Below are positions 9,901 through 18,046 of a stretch of 64,000 nt of DNA, piece after piece (position 1 is the first letter of the stretch; the number at the start of each line of letters is the position of its first letter). The DNA lies in NCBI RefSeq assembly GCF_002954685.1, contig NZ_MSCN01000001.1:458256-522255 (forward strand), read 5' to 3'. Made by a program: the position numbers and the translations under genes. Under the pieces are notes generated by a model. That model was not told where the DNA came from. It saw only the letters and a list, made by a program, of their open reading frames with translations, and did not search any database. This stretch comes from Polaribacter porphyrae (GTDB lineage: Bacteria > Bacteroidota > Bacteroidia > Flavobacteriales > Flavobacteriaceae).

Positions 9901-10576
9901 TTTACAACAAAGAACTTTTGAAACCAAACGCGAAAAACCATTGATGTATAATGATGGGCAGGGTTATATTCGTTATGAAAAAGGATCTTTAGTTTTGTAT
10001 GCTTTGAGTGATTATATTGGAGAAGAGAAACTCAATGGAGCATTAAAAAGGTATGTTGAAAAAGTAGCTTTTCAAGAACCACCTTACACTACTTCTATTG
10101 AAATGGTAGATTTTATTAGAGAAGTTACTCCAGATTCTCTACAATATGTAATTAAAGATATGTTTGAAACCATTACTTTATACAAAAATAGAGTAAAAGA
10201 AGTGACTTCAACTGAATTAGAAAACGGAAAATATCAAGTAGATATTGAGTTTGAAGTTTCTAAATATAAGAATGATGAAAAAGGGAAGAAGTTTTATGGT
10301 GATAAAGTAGGAGATACGTTAACCTATAAAAACGATAAAATGAACAAACCAATTTTATCTGTAAAACTACAAGACTACATAGATATTGGTATTTTTACAG
10401 AAGAAGAAGTTGATGGTAAAAAGAAAGAAATTCCATTGTATTTAAAGAAGCATAAAATTACATCAATCTATAATAAAGTATCAATTATTGTTGATAAAAA
10501 ACCAACTGAAGTTGGTGTAGATCCTTACAATAAGTTGATTGATACAAATTCTGAAGATAATAGAAGGAAGTTGTAA
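6926..10576 (+). CDS. ABC-2 permease fused to an M1-family metallopeptidase
   Basis: 1,216 aa membrane protein. Residues 1 to ~590 hold two ABC-2-type membrane modules, each with about six hydrophobic segments (starting FKQELKYWFKRPAFYIYLG and TWRISNVDFKYIFKSWPF). After a final membrane segment (~575-595) comes an extracytoplasmic domain of ~600 residues with the M1 zinc motif HEVAH at 937-941 and Glu961 in MLSESLSEY. The spacing from the second His to the Glu ligand is x19 instead of the usual x18. The protein would couple an ATP-driven permease to a peptidase facing the periplasm. This architecture is known in Bacteroidota, but the substrate is not. It pairs with the ATPase gene immediately upstream. 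Confidence 0.92.
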   Translation: MFSTIFKQELKYWFKRPAFYIYLGIFIFLAFFFSATSAGIWDSITVTTGSSRIVNSPIGVNNLFSGLTTFIFFLFPSIIGVSIYRDYKSEMHTILYSYPFTKANYLFAKFLSSLTIVTIIVLAISFGMFIGFRFPGTNSDIVGAFIIISYLKAYLVFILPNVLLFGAIVFAVVTFSRNIAAGFITVIVLLFVQGVVASVLSEPDQRGLLAILDPFGGGAVQYYTKYWTMSEQNEMQIPIKEMIIYNRLLWTGIAVLIFGLVFKFFTFSQNAISFSFRKKSGERLTKSNLSGITKINLPKVTYDYSFLQNLKTTWRISNVDFKYIFKSWPFISIVLVGVILIIVGLFTVGNIFGTETLPVTYKMLNGGGVFVISINICTFLYAGMLVQRAKIARANHLVDATPVPNWVLLVSKLIALLKMQLVLLAVIMISGIIFQTYKGYYDFEIGHYLYELYVLDFLNYLVWALLAIYIQTLIGNPYLGLFALLIIAIGMPLLSFVGIEQSIFKYNEGPGYRYSDMNGYGFSIGPYLWYKVYWILLGIVLLIKAGLLWVRGIPFSFKERLSIASSRCKGLSVIGLTVFFLSFLALGYTIYTKNNPKGERLSSKEREKLRVEWEKKYKKYEKYLQPRIVSVKTDVAIYPKERTYTASGNFVMVNKTNTPIDSIFLNHNSLESTFEFSKPNKLILEDTIHNFDIYQFENKIMPGDTLELSVTLESDKNTMFRQNSPIKENGTFINSGMFPSLGYSSQGELRDNKTRKKYDLPPNDLQPHPSDSTALGNTYISKDSDWIDFEATVSTSKDQIAIAPGYLQKEWTEGDRRYFHYKMDSKILNFYAFNSARYEVKKEMWNGISLEIYYHKPHTYNLDRMMKGLKASLAYNAENFSPYQHRQARILEFPRTDGTFAQSFANTIPFSEGFGFIADVDDTNDDGVDYPFAVTAHEVAHQWWAHQVIGADVLGATMLSESLSEYVALKVLEHQHGKEKMRTFLKEALDGYLQQRTFETKREKPLMYNDGQGYIRYEKGSLVLYALSDYIGEEKLNGALKRYVEKVAFQEPPYTTSIEMVDFIREVTPDSLQYVIKDMFETITLYKNRVKEVTSTELENGKYQVDIEFEVSKYKNDEKGKKFYGDKVGDTLTYKNDKMNKPILSVKLQDYIDIGIFTEEEVDGKKKEIPLYLKKHKITSIYNKVSIIVDKKPTEVGVDPYNKLIDTNSEDNRRKL

Positions 10577-10601
10577 ATTCTTTCCTTTAGATAGATATTC
10601 T

Positions 10602-10643
10602 AAATTGGGCTTGTATAAATATTAGTTTAAACAAGCTCAATTT
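10602..10643. terminator. bidirectional terminator
   Basis: AAATTGGGCTTGT (10602-10614) pairs with ACAAGCTCAATTT (10631-10643), 13 pairs with one G-U. It lies exactly between convergent genes, with a short T-rich tail on the + strand. Confidence 0.75.
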
Positions 10644-10646
10644 ATT

Positions 10647-11039
10647 TTAAGAAAATTTAGACCCAATAAAAGGAATATTTTTTCGCTCTTTAAACAATAC
10701 TATAAGCCCAACAATTAAAATAAATATAGCAGAGCCAAATAATAAACCACCATCATTATTATGGCTGATTCCTATTTTAGTGAGGTGCCCTAAAACAGCA
10801 CCACTCATTAATCCTATTGTCATTAAAGCTCCAAACCAAACAGATTTTGGTACAAATAATAAAATAGAAGCAATCAATTCAAGAACTCCTGTTCCTATTC
10901 TCATGTAAGCTTCGTTTTCACCTGCAAGTTTTGTGAATAATTCAACACTTTCTTGAGCAGCAGAGAATTTATAAAATAAGGTTTGTAGCATTATAATAGC
11001 TGCTATAGCTTTTAAAATAGTAATTAGATTTTTATTCAT
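10647..11039 (-). CDS. DoxX-family inner-membrane protein
   Basis: 130 aa, four hydrophobic helices in the DoxX arrangement, including MLQTLFYKFSAAQESVELF and the helix pair around GVLELIASILLFVP and SAIFILIVGLIVLF. DoxX-like proteins are small membrane proteins linked to redox or sulfur chemistry; the exact role is unknown. I place the start at the ATG giving MNKNLITILKAI. The frame runs six codons further to a TTG, but the ATG immediately precedes the first helix and is the better start. It converges with the ABC/M1 gene. Confidence 0.85.
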   Translation of the reverse strand: MNKNLITILKAIAAIIMLQTLFYKFSAAQESVELFTKLAGENEAYMRIGTGVLELIASILLFVPKSVWFGALMTIGLMSGAVLGHLTKIGISHNNDGGLLFGSAIFILIVGLIVLFKERKNIPFIGSKFS

Positions 11040-11082
11040 TTTGGTTGATTTTGACAATTTAGACGCAATTATTTATTGCTAC

Positions 11083-11158
11083 TTACACAACAAACAAAAA
11101 GATAAATTTTTACTGCATGGATAAAAATAAACATAAGGACAACTGTTGTGTAAATTTG
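11083..11158. promoter_or_regulatory. inverted repeat between divergent genes
   Basis: TTACACAAC (11083-11091) and GTTGTGTAA (11145-11153) are a perfect 9-bp inverted repeat; the right arm overlaps a smaller palindrome ACAAC-T-GTTGT (11139-11149) and a + strand TAAATTTG (11151-11158) resembling a -7 box. Possible operator for the divergent doxX and DUF6913-like genes. Confidence 0.35.
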
Positions 11159-11249
11159 TTCAAAGAATTTGTAATAAATAAAACTATAAAATCAATAATA
11201 TTTTTACTTTTACAACAACATTAAATTTTTAGATTAATACTATTAAGAC

Positions 11250-11756
11250 TTGAAAAAAAGCTTCATCAAAAAAAAATTCCGAAAACTTCTCGTAGAAAAA
11301 GAAGAAAACAGGGTTGTATCTCATGATGAGGTTTATACTGTTGGTATTGTTACTTCAGCAGATATATCTAAATGGATTAACCTTGCTGACGAAGTTGAAA
11401 GAATTTTAGGTTTAGGTAATGTTAGAGTTTATAATTACAGATCTTACAGTAAAAATGATGTGCTCTCATACAAGTTTTTTACCGAAAAAGATTTTACTTG
11501 GAAAGGAGAACCTAAAAACAAAATGTTTACATCTTTTATAGAAGAACCTTTCGATTTATTAATAGGTTATTTTAATAAGAATAATCTTTATCTCGAGAAT
11601 GCAGTTTTACGCTCTAATGCAAAATTTAAAGTTGGTTTTGCAAAAGTAAATCAGAGTTTATATGATATGGAAATTGCAGAATATCCTACTAAAACAGAAC
11701 GTTTTTTATCAGAATTAAAAAAATATTTAATTGTTTTAAAAAAACTAAAAAATTAA
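11250..11756 (+). CDS. conserved hypothetical, DUF6913-like
   Basis: 168 aa soluble basic protein beginning MKKSFIKKKFRKLL from a TTG at 11250; no earlier or nearby in-frame ATG fits better. It resembles the short Flavobacteriaceae proteins annotated DUF6913 that sit beside dapA, and its position 99 bp before dapA supports that. No catalytic motif is visible. The body alternates hydrophobic strands (YTVGIVTS, PFDLLIGYF) and charged helices, suggesting an alpha/beta fold. Function unknown. Confidence 0.7.
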   Translation: MKKSFIKKKFRKLLVEKEENRVVSHDEVYTVGIVTSADISKWINLADEVERILGLGNVRVYNYRSYSKNDVLSYKFFTEKDFTWKGEPKNKMFTSFIEEPFDLLIGYFNKNNLYLENAVLRSNAKFKVGFAKVNQSLYDMEIAEYPTKTERFLSELKKYLIVLKKLKN

Positions 11757-11855
11757 ACTTCAATTAAAAAGTTGTAAATTCTTTATTCAAAAGTAAAATA
11801 GCAACTTAAATTACATTTGAATATTGTAATTTTACACTTTATAAATTTAGATAAA

Positions 11856-12731
11856 ATGCAAAAATTTGTTGGTATGGGTGTTGCTTTGGTTACACCTTTT
11901 AATAATGATTCTTCTGTTGATTTCGAAGCATTAAAGAAATTAGTAACTTATAATATTGATAATGGTACTGATTATTTAGTTATTAATGGTACAACTGGTG
12001 AGAGTGCTACTATTACTAAAGAAGAAAAACAGCAAATTATTGATACTATTGTTGCAACAAACAACAATCGATTACCTTTAGTTTTAGGTATTGGAGGTAA
12101 CAATACATTAGAAGTTGTAAAAGAGTTGCAAACAAGAGACCTATCAAAAATAGACGGAATTTTATCTGTAGCACCATATTACAGCAAACCAACACAAGAA
12201 GGTTTTTACCAACATTATAAAGCTATAGCAGAAGCAACAGAAAAACCAATTATTTTGTACAATGTTCCAGGTAGAACAGCCAAAAATATGGAACCAGCAA
12301 CCACGTTAAGGTTAGCAAAAGATTTTAATAATATTGTAGCTGTTAAAGAAGCAGGTAACAATCAACAGCAATACAATAGTTTACTAAAAGATAAACCAGC
12401 AGATTTTTTAGTGATTTCTGGAGATGATGATTTGGCTTTAGGGGTAGCTTTAGCTGGTGGTTCAGGAGTAATTTCTGTAATTGGGCAAGCTTTTCCTGTT
12501 GAATTTTCTAAAATGATTCAATTAGGATTAGAAGGTAAAAATAAAGAAGCTTATGCTATACATTTTAAGTTGATGGATGTTATCGATTATATTTTTGAAG
12601 AGAACAACCCAGCAGGAATCAAAACGGTTTTACAAGAATTAGGAATATGTGCAAATAATGTAAGGTTACCATTGGTTAAAGCCAGTGAAGGTTTACATTC
12701 TAAAATTGCTGATTTTGTAAAAAACTTCTAA
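11856..12731 (+). CDS. dapA: 4-hydroxy-tetrahydrodipicolinate synthase
   Basis: 291 aa cytosolic aldolase-type enzyme that condenses pyruvate with aspartate semialdehyde, the first committed step of lysine/diaminopimelate synthesis. Visible residues: the NGTTGES loop (Thr46, Thr47), the catalytic Tyr135 and Arg140 in YNVPGRT, and the Schiff-base Lys164 in VAVKEAG. The start is the ATG giving [15 protein letters not shown]; a TTG 39 bp upstream would add 13 residues that DapA proteins lack. It precedes bamD by 178 bp. Confidence 0.96.
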   Translation: MQKFVGMGVALVTPFNNDSSVDFEALKKLVTYNIDNGTDYLVINGTTGESATITKEEKQQIIDTIVATNNNRLPLVLGIGGNNTLEVVKELQTRDLSKIDGILSVAPYYSKPTQEGFYQHYKAIAEATEKPIILYNVPGRTAKNMEPATTLRLAKDFNNIVAVKEAGNNQQQYNSLLKDKPADFLVISGDDDLALGVALAGGSGVISVIGQAFPVEFSKMIQLGLEGKNKEAYAIHFKLMDVIDYIFEENNPAGIKTVLQELGICANNVRLPLVKASEGLHSKIADFVKNF

Positions 12732-12897
12732 TTCTCAATTCTCAACTTTAAATTATGTGCTTCGAACTGCCTACTTTAAAGAAATTCTTAACAAAGTTTT
12801 AGTAGCAATTTTCAGCAATTTGTGAGGTTTTTTACTGATTATTGCAATGCACAATTTATGGTGCAAAAAATCGTTTTAATAATCCATATTTAATTCC

Positions 12898-12905
12898 TAA
12901 TTTTG
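12898..12905 (+). promoter_or_regulatory. -7 box very close to the bamD start
   Basis: TAATTTTG matches TAnnTTTG and ends only 4 bp before the bamD ATG at 12910. If used, transcription would begin at or about the start codon, giving a nearly leaderless mRNA. Confidence 0.45.
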
Positions 12906-12909
12906 CACG

Positions 12910-13779
12910 ATGCAAAAAATTAAAAATTTAGCGTTTTTAGTACTTTTTAGTTTGATGATATTTTCTTGTGGAGAATATCAAAAAGTACTGAATAAAGGTA
13001 CTGCAGAAGAGCAGTATAAAATGGCTACAAAAATGTACGAAACTAAAAAGTATGCTAAAGCTTTGCGTTTATTTGAAAAAATAATGCCAGCATACAGAGG
13101 TAAACCTCAAATGGAACGTATTCAGTTTATGATTGCTCAATCTAATTTTAACGAAAAAAATTATCCTATGTCAGGTTATTATTTTGATCGTTTTACAAAG
13201 AGCTATCCAAAGAGTTCTAAAAAAGAAGAAGCCTCATTTTTATCCGCATATAGTTACAAATTAGCGTCACCAGTTTTTAGTAAAGACCCAACAGATACAA
13301 AAAAAGCGTTAGAAGCTTTTCAAACATTTATAAATACATATCCTAATTCAGATAAAATTGAAGAAGCAAATAAGCATTATAAAGAATTAAGATATAAAAT
13401 GCAGAAAAAATACTTTGAAATTGCAAAAGTATATTACACAACTGCAGATTACGATTTAAGAAATTATAAAGCAGCAATACAAGCGTTTGATAATTTATTG
13501 TCAGATTATTTAGGATCAGAATTTAAAGAAGAAGCATTATTTTACAGATTAAAAGCTGCTCATGATTTTGTATTAAAAAGTACTGACAGAAGAAAGCCAG
13601 AACGTATTAAAGATGCGATTGAAGCTTACGAAAAACTAAAAAGAAATTTCCCAGAAACTCAATATTTAGAAGAATCTAATGAAATGTTTGCAACTTTAAA
13701 GAAAGAAGAAGAAAGAGTAAACAAACTCATAGAAAAGTTTAAAGAGCTAGAGAAAGAAAACAACACTAAAGAGAAATAA
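12910..13779 (+). CDS. bamD: outer-membrane assembly lipoprotein BamD
   Basis: 289 aa lipoprotein of the BAM complex, which inserts beta-barrel proteins into the outer membrane together with BamA. The signal peptide ends in MIFSC with Cys20 as the lipid anchor, and residues ~30-275 form TPR-like helical repeats (EEQYKMATKMYETKKYAKALRLF and similar pairs). The C-terminal tail is Lys/Glu-rich. It heads a tight run: rpoZ starts 5 bp later, coaBC abuts rpoZ, and porD follows by 16 bp, a conserved Bacteroidota order. Confidence 0.93.
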   Translation: MQKIKNLAFLVLFSLMIFSCGEYQKVLNKGTAEEQYKMATKMYETKKYAKALRLFEKIMPAYRGKPQMERIQFMIAQSNFNEKNYPMSGYYFDRFTKSYPKSSKKEEASFLSAYSYKLASPVFSKDPTDTKKALEAFQTFINTYPNSDKIEEANKHYKELRYKMQKKYFEIAKVYYTTADYDLRNYKAAIQAFDNLLSDYLGSEFKEEALFYRLKAAHDFVLKSTDRRKPERIKDAIEAYEKLKRNFPETQYLEESNEMFATLKKEEERVNKLIEKFKELEKENNTKEK

Positions 13780-13784
13780 ATATT

Positions 13785-14105
13785 ATGGATTATAAAGATA
13801 CCAATGCAGCAATAAGTACTGTTACTTATGATAAAAATGAAATAGAAGCGCCTACAGAAAATATTTATGAGGCTATTTCTATTATAGCTAAAAGAGCAAA
13901 TCAAATTAATGCTGATTTAAAGAAAGAATTGGTAGATAAATTAGATGAATTTGCTACTTACAACGATAGTTTAGAAGAAGTATTCGAAAATAAGGAACAA
14001 ATTGAAGTTTCTAAATTCTACGAACGTTTGCCAAAACCAACTGCAATAGCTGTTGAAGAATGGTTAAATGAAAAGATTTATTACAGAACTCCAGAAGAAG
14101 AATAA
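13785..14105 (+). CDS. rpoZ: RNA polymerase omega subunit, Bacteroidota type
   Basis: 106 aa omega-like subunit that helps assemble beta-prime in RNA polymerase. The recognisable core is NIYEAISIIAKRANQIN (residues ~26-42), equivalent to the first omega helix, followed by an acidic C-terminal region (LPKPTAIAVEEWLNEKIYY) found in the Bacteroidota form. It is placed between bamD and coaBC; omega genes beside coaBC-type genes are common. It starts 5 bp after bamD and its stop abuts the coaBC ATG. Confidence 0.88.
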   Translation: MDYKDTNAAISTVTYDKNEIEAPTENIYEAISIIAKRANQINADLKKELVDKLDEFATYNDSLEEVFENKEQIEVSKFYERLPKPTAIAVEEWLNEKIYYRTPEEE

Positions 14106-15317
14106 ATGTCTGTTTTAAGTGGTAAAAAAATTCTTTTAGGCATAACTGCTGGAATCGCCGCTTACAAAACAGCCAATTTAGTTCGTCTTTTTATAAAAAA
14201 AGGAGCAGAGGTCAAAGTAATTATGACACCTGCTTCTAAAGATTTTATAACTCCTCTCACACTTTCTACACTTTCTAAAAACCCTGTTCACTCAACTTTT
14301 TATGATAAAGAAGATGAAAATGAATTATGGAATAACCATGTAGAACTTGGTTTATGGGCAGACTACTTTTTAGTAGCGCCAGCAACAGCAAACACACTTT
14401 CTAAAATGACTAATGGGGTTTGCGATAACTTATTATTAGCTACATATTTATCAGCTAAATGTCCAGTATATTTTGCACCAGCTATGGATTTAGATATGTA
14501 CAAACATCCTTCAACCAAAGAAAGTTTACAAAAACTACAAAGTTTTGGTAATGTTATGATTCCTGCAACTTCTGGTGAATTAGCTAGTGGTTTAGTTGGC
14601 GAAGGAAGAATGGCTGAACCAGAAGAAAGTGTTGCTTTTATAGAGAATGATATTCTATCTAAACTACCATTAAAAGGCAAAAAAGTATTAATTACTGCTG
14701 GTCCAACTTATGAAGCTATTGACCCTGTACGTTTTATTGGTAATCATTCTTCAGGTAAAATGGGTTTTGCAATAGCAAAGCAAGCCGCTAATTTAGGAGC
14801 AGAAGTATTTTTGATTTCTGGACCAAGCCATCAAAAAATAAAGCATTCTTTTGTAAAACGAATTGATGTTATTTCTGCAGATGATATGTATAAAGCTACA
14901 CATCAATATTTTAAAAATATGGACATTGCTATTTTATCAGCAGCTGTAGCAGATTATAAACCAAAAAATAGTGCCAATCAAAAAATAAAAAAGGCAACAG
15001 CATCGTTAAACATAGAGTTGTTGCCTACAAAAGATATTTTAGCTTCTTTAGGAGAGATTAAAGAACATCAGTTTTTAGTAGGTTTTGCATTAGAAACTAA
15101 TAATGAAATTGAAAATGCAAAAAGCAAGCTAAAACGTAAAAATTTAGATGCAATTGTACTAAATTCATTACAAGATAAAGGAGCAGGTTTTGCAACAAAT
15201 ACGAATAAAATTACTATTATTGATAAAAATTTGGTCGAAAAACCTTTTGAATTAAAGTCGAAAGATAAGGTAGCAAAAGATATTATGAATGAAATCGTAG
15301 CTAAATTAGAATTATAA
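14106..15317 (+). CDS. coaBC: bifunctional PPC synthetase/decarboxylase CoaBC
   Basis: 403 aa cytosolic enzyme of coenzyme A synthesis: the N-terminal CoaC flavoprotein (1-~185) decarboxylates 4'-phosphopantothenoylcysteine and the C-terminal CoaB (~190-403) ligates cysteine to phosphopantothenate using CTP. Visible: GITAGIAAYK flavin loop, catalytic His78 in NNHVELG, PATANT, and CoaB motif ITAGPTYEAIDPVRFIGNH. Two CoaC positions differ from E. coli Dfp: the PAMN motif reads PAMD (Asp128) and the active-site Cys of the ACG-x5-GRM segment is Ser161 (ASGLVGEGRM). The ATG follows the rpoZ TAA directly. Confidence 0.95.
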   Translation: MSVLSGKKILLGITAGIAAYKTANLVRLFIKKGAEVKVIMTPASKDFITPLTLSTLSKNPVHSTFYDKEDENELWNNHVELGLWADYFLVAPATANTLSKMTNGVCDNLLLATYLSAKCPVYFAPAMDLDMYKHPSTKESLQKLQSFGNVMIPATSGELASGLVGEGRMAEPEESVAFIENDILSKLPLKGKKVLITAGPTYEAIDPVRFIGNHSSGKMGFAIAKQAANLGAEVFLISGPSHQKIKHSFVKRIDVISADDMYKATHQYFKNMDIAILSAAVADYKPKNSANQKIKKATASLNIELLPTKDILASLGEIKEHQFLVGFALETNNEIENAKSKLKRKNLDAIVLNSLQDKGAGFATNTNKITIIDKNLVEKPFELKSKDKVAKDIMNEIVAKLEL

Positions 15318-15333
15318 ACTTACTAAAGTAAAC

Positions 15334-16224
15334 ATGCGTAAACTATATTTTCTTTTTGTTTTCTTTTTAACAATATGCAGTTTTAAAGCCCAAGAAATGA
15401 ACTGTTTGGTTAATATTAACTATGAACAAGTTGCTGGTTCTAATAGACAAGTTTTTACGACTTTACAAACTGCTTTAACAGAGTTTATCAATCAAACAAA
15501 ATGGACAAATAGAGTTGTAAAACCAGAAGAAAGAGTTGATTGTGCTATGAATATTATCATTATTTCTAGAAACGATAATACATTCGAAGCTACACTTCAA
15601 GTTCAATCTACAAGACCAGTTTACAATTCAACATATTCTAGCCCGCTTTTAAATTTAAAAGACAATGATTTTTCTTTTAAATACAATGAATTTGATCCTT
15701 TAATTTACAACAGAAACTCATTTGATAGCAATTTAATATCTACCATTGTTTTTTATGTATATACTATTTTAGGAGTTGATGCAGATACTTTCTCAAAATT
15801 CGGTGGTGAAACTGAATTAAAAGAAGCAGAAAATGTAATGTTGCAAGCACAACAGAGTGGCATTGGTTCTTGGCAAAATGTGGTTGGTAAACAAAATCGT
15901 TTTTTATTGATTGATAACTTATTATCATCTAAACTAAAAAATTATAGAAGTGCTATGTATGATTATCACATTAAAGGACTTGATAATTTTTCATCAAACA
16001 AAGACTTCGCTAAGCAAAAAATAGAAGACACTGTCATGACAATTGAAAGTTTATTTAATAAAACCGTTGGTAATTACTTAATTAGAGTGTTCTTTGATGC
16101 TAAAGCTGATGAAATTGTAAATATTTATTCAGATGGCCCAAAAACTAGAAATACTTCTCGTTTAACGAGTACATTACGTAAAATCTCTCCAAATAACAGT
16201 TCCAAATGGAGGAGTATTGAATAG
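15334..16224 (+). CDS. porD: PorD/DUF4835 family protein, T9SS-linked
   Basis: 296 aa secreted protein with a cleavable signal (MRKLYFLFVFFLTICSFKAQ). The mature protein begins EMNCLVNINYEQVAGSNRQVF, the signature of DUF4835, which in Bacteroidota is called PorD and linked genetically to type IX secretion. The location between coaBC and recN is the conserved position for this family. Presumed periplasmic. The T9SS-sorted galactanase encoded at 30905-32959 shows that such a system should be present, though its core genes are not in this window. Confidence 0.82.
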   Translation: MRKLYFLFVFFLTICSFKAQEMNCLVNINYEQVAGSNRQVFTTLQTALTEFINQTKWTNRVVKPEERVDCAMNIIIISRNDNTFEATLQVQSTRPVYNSTYSSPLLNLKDNDFSFKYNEFDPLIYNRNSFDSNLISTIVFYVYTILGVDADTFSKFGGETELKEAENVMLQAQQSGIGSWQNVVGKQNRFLLIDNLLSSKLKNYRSAMYDYHIKGLDNFSSNKDFAKQKIEDTVMTIESLFNKTVGNYLIRVFFDAKADEIVNIYSDGPKTRNTSRLTSTLRKISPNNSSKWRSIE

Positions 16225-16255
16225 ATTTTTCTCATAGCTTTCTAAAATTATTTCA

Positions 16256-16279
16256 CTAATTTTAAACTTTAAAAATTAG
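16256..16279 (+). other. short hairpin ahead of recN
   Basis: CTAATTTT (16256-16263) and AAAATTAG (16272-16279) pair 8 of 8, ending 5 bp before the recN TTG. It could be a weak terminator or a structure masking the start; no U-tract follows. Confidence 0.3.
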
Positions 16280-16284
16280 CGAAT

Positions 16285-17937
16285 TTGTTAACATCATTAT
16301 CCATAAATAACTACGCTTTAATCAACCAGTTAAGTATTGACTTTTCTTCTGGTTTATCAATTATTACTGGTGAGACTGGTGCAGGAAAATCTATTTTGTT
16401 GGGAGCTTTAGGTTTGGTTTTAGGTAACAGAGCAGATTCATCAACTTTAAAAGATACCTCAAAAAAATGCATTGTAGAAGCCAAAGTAGCTGTTGCAACT
16501 TATAATTTAAGAGATTTTTTTGATGAGGTAGATTTAGATTATGATGATAATACCATCATTAGAAGAGAAATTTTACCATCAGGTAAATCTAGAGCGTTTG
16601 TAAATGATACACCAGTAACTTTATCAGTTTTAAATCAATTAAGAGTAAAGTTAATAGACGTGCATTCTCAACATCAAACTATGCAATTGTCTGATGTTAA
16701 TTTTCAGTTTTCAGTTTTAGATGCTTTGGCTAAAAATGAAGCTAAAACTGTATCCTATAAAAAAGGATTACAGCAATTAAAGTCATTACAGGGAGAATTA
16801 GAAAATTTAGAGCAAACTCAAAGAGAAGCAAATCAACAATATGATTATAATTTGCATTTGTTTAATGAGTTAAATGATGCAAATCTTCAAACTGATGAAC
16901 AATCAGAATTAGAGGAAAAGTTAGAAAAACTCAACAATATAGAAGACATCAAACTCAATTTATCTGAAGCATTAGAGATCTCAATAAATGAAGAAATTGG
17001 TGTTCAAAATTTATTGAATACTTTAGAAAGTAGATTGTCTAAAATAGCACCTTTTTCTAAAGAATATCAAGAATTATCTAATAGAATTACTTCTATAAAA
17101 ATTGAGTTAGATGATATTGTTACTGAATTAGAAAACGCGAATGAGAATGTAGATTTTAATCCTAATGAAGCTGAAGAAATTAATGACAGATTGCAATTAC
17201 TTTATAATTTACAAAAAAAACATTATGTAAATTCTAACGAAGAGTTATTACTTATTTTAGAGCAATTATCAGAAAAAGTTAGTCATGTAGAAAATGCTGA
17301 AGAAGCCATCAATAAAAAGAAAAACGAAATACAAGGAATAGCAAAAAAACTAGATGATTTAGCATTAAAAATATCAAGAGCTAGAAATAAAGTAATACCA
17401 GATTTAATAAATCAATTGCAGAATTTACTATCAGATTTAGGTATGGAGAATGCTCGTTTTTCAATTACTATTAAGCATAAAGAAAGTTATTTTAATAGTG
17501 GTAAAGATGAGCTTCAATTTTTGTTTTCAGCAAATAAAGGAGGTAGTTTTGGAGCGTTAAAAAAAGTAGCTTCTGGTGGAGAGTTATCAAGAATAATGCT
17601 ATCCATCAAAAAAATATTATCAGAAAATACAAATTTACCCACAATTATTTTTGATGAAATAGACACAGGAGTTTCTGGTGAGGTTTCTAATAAAATAGCC
17701 TCGATTATGCAACAAATGAGTAGAAATATGCAAGTAATAGCTATTACTCATTTACCACAAATTGCAGCTAAAGGAAATAATCATTACAAAGTTTTTAAGC
17801 AAGACGTTGATAATACAACCACTACTAACTTAAAGCAATTAACTTTAGATGAAAGAATTGTTGAAATAGCTGAAATGTTGAGCGGAAAAGAATTTTCTGA
17901 AACTGCAATTACGCATGCCAAAGAATTACTAAATTAA
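16285..17937 (+). CDS. recN: DNA repair protein RecN
   Basis: 550 aa SMC-like ATPase that acts early in double-strand-break repair by holding broken ends. The Walker A is GETGAGKS (residues 29-36), followed by two coiled-coil arms (~160-370), then the signature VASGGELSRIMLSIKKIL and Walker B TIIFDEIDTGVSG. Translation starts at TTG (16285): MLTSLSINNYALI is exactly where RecN proteins begin, and no ATG fits. The 60-bp gap after porD holds a hairpin. Confidence 0.95.
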   Translation: MLTSLSINNYALINQLSIDFSSGLSIITGETGAGKSILLGALGLVLGNRADSSTLKDTSKKCIVEAKVAVATYNLRDFFDEVDLDYDDNTIIRREILPSGKSRAFVNDTPVTLSVLNQLRVKLIDVHSQHQTMQLSDVNFQFSVLDALAKNEAKTVSYKKGLQQLKSLQGELENLEQTQREANQQYDYNLHLFNELNDANLQTDEQSELEEKLEKLNNIEDIKLNLSEALEISINEEIGVQNLLNTLESRLSKIAPFSKEYQELSNRITSIKIELDDIVTELENANENVDFNPNEAEEINDRLQLLYNLQKKHYVNSNEELLLILEQLSEKVSHVENAEEAINKKKNEIQGIAKKLDDLALKISRARNKVIPDLINQLQNLLSDLGMENARFSITIKHKESYFNSGKDELQFLFSANKGGSFGALKKVASGGELSRIMLSIKKILSENTNLPTIIFDEIDTGVSGEVSNKIASIMQQMSRNMQVIAITHLPQIAAKGNNHYKVFKQDVDNTTTTNLKQLTLDERIVEIAEMLSGKEFSETAITHAKELLN

Positions 17938-17964
17938 TTTTAGAATCAAGAATCAAGAAATGAG

Positions 17965-18004
17965 TGTCATTTCGAAATGAGCTTTGTAGCGATTGAGAAA
18001 TCTC
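17965..18004. repeat. half copy of a TGTCATTTCGA interspersed repeat
   Basis: Begins TGTCATTTCGAA and ends TTGAGAAATCTC, the same two blocks in the same order and near-same spacing as the left half of the palindromic repeat at 52493-52574. It sits between recN and fabI. The other arm is absent. Confidence 0.6.
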
Positions 18005-18046
18005 AATAAACTAATAACTAAACACTAACAACTAAAAACTGTAGTT

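Noticed and set aside
11817..11855. TTG-initiated 13-residue extension of DapA
   Set aside because: DapA enzymes start at the [10 protein letters not shown] region, and an ATG stands exactly there.
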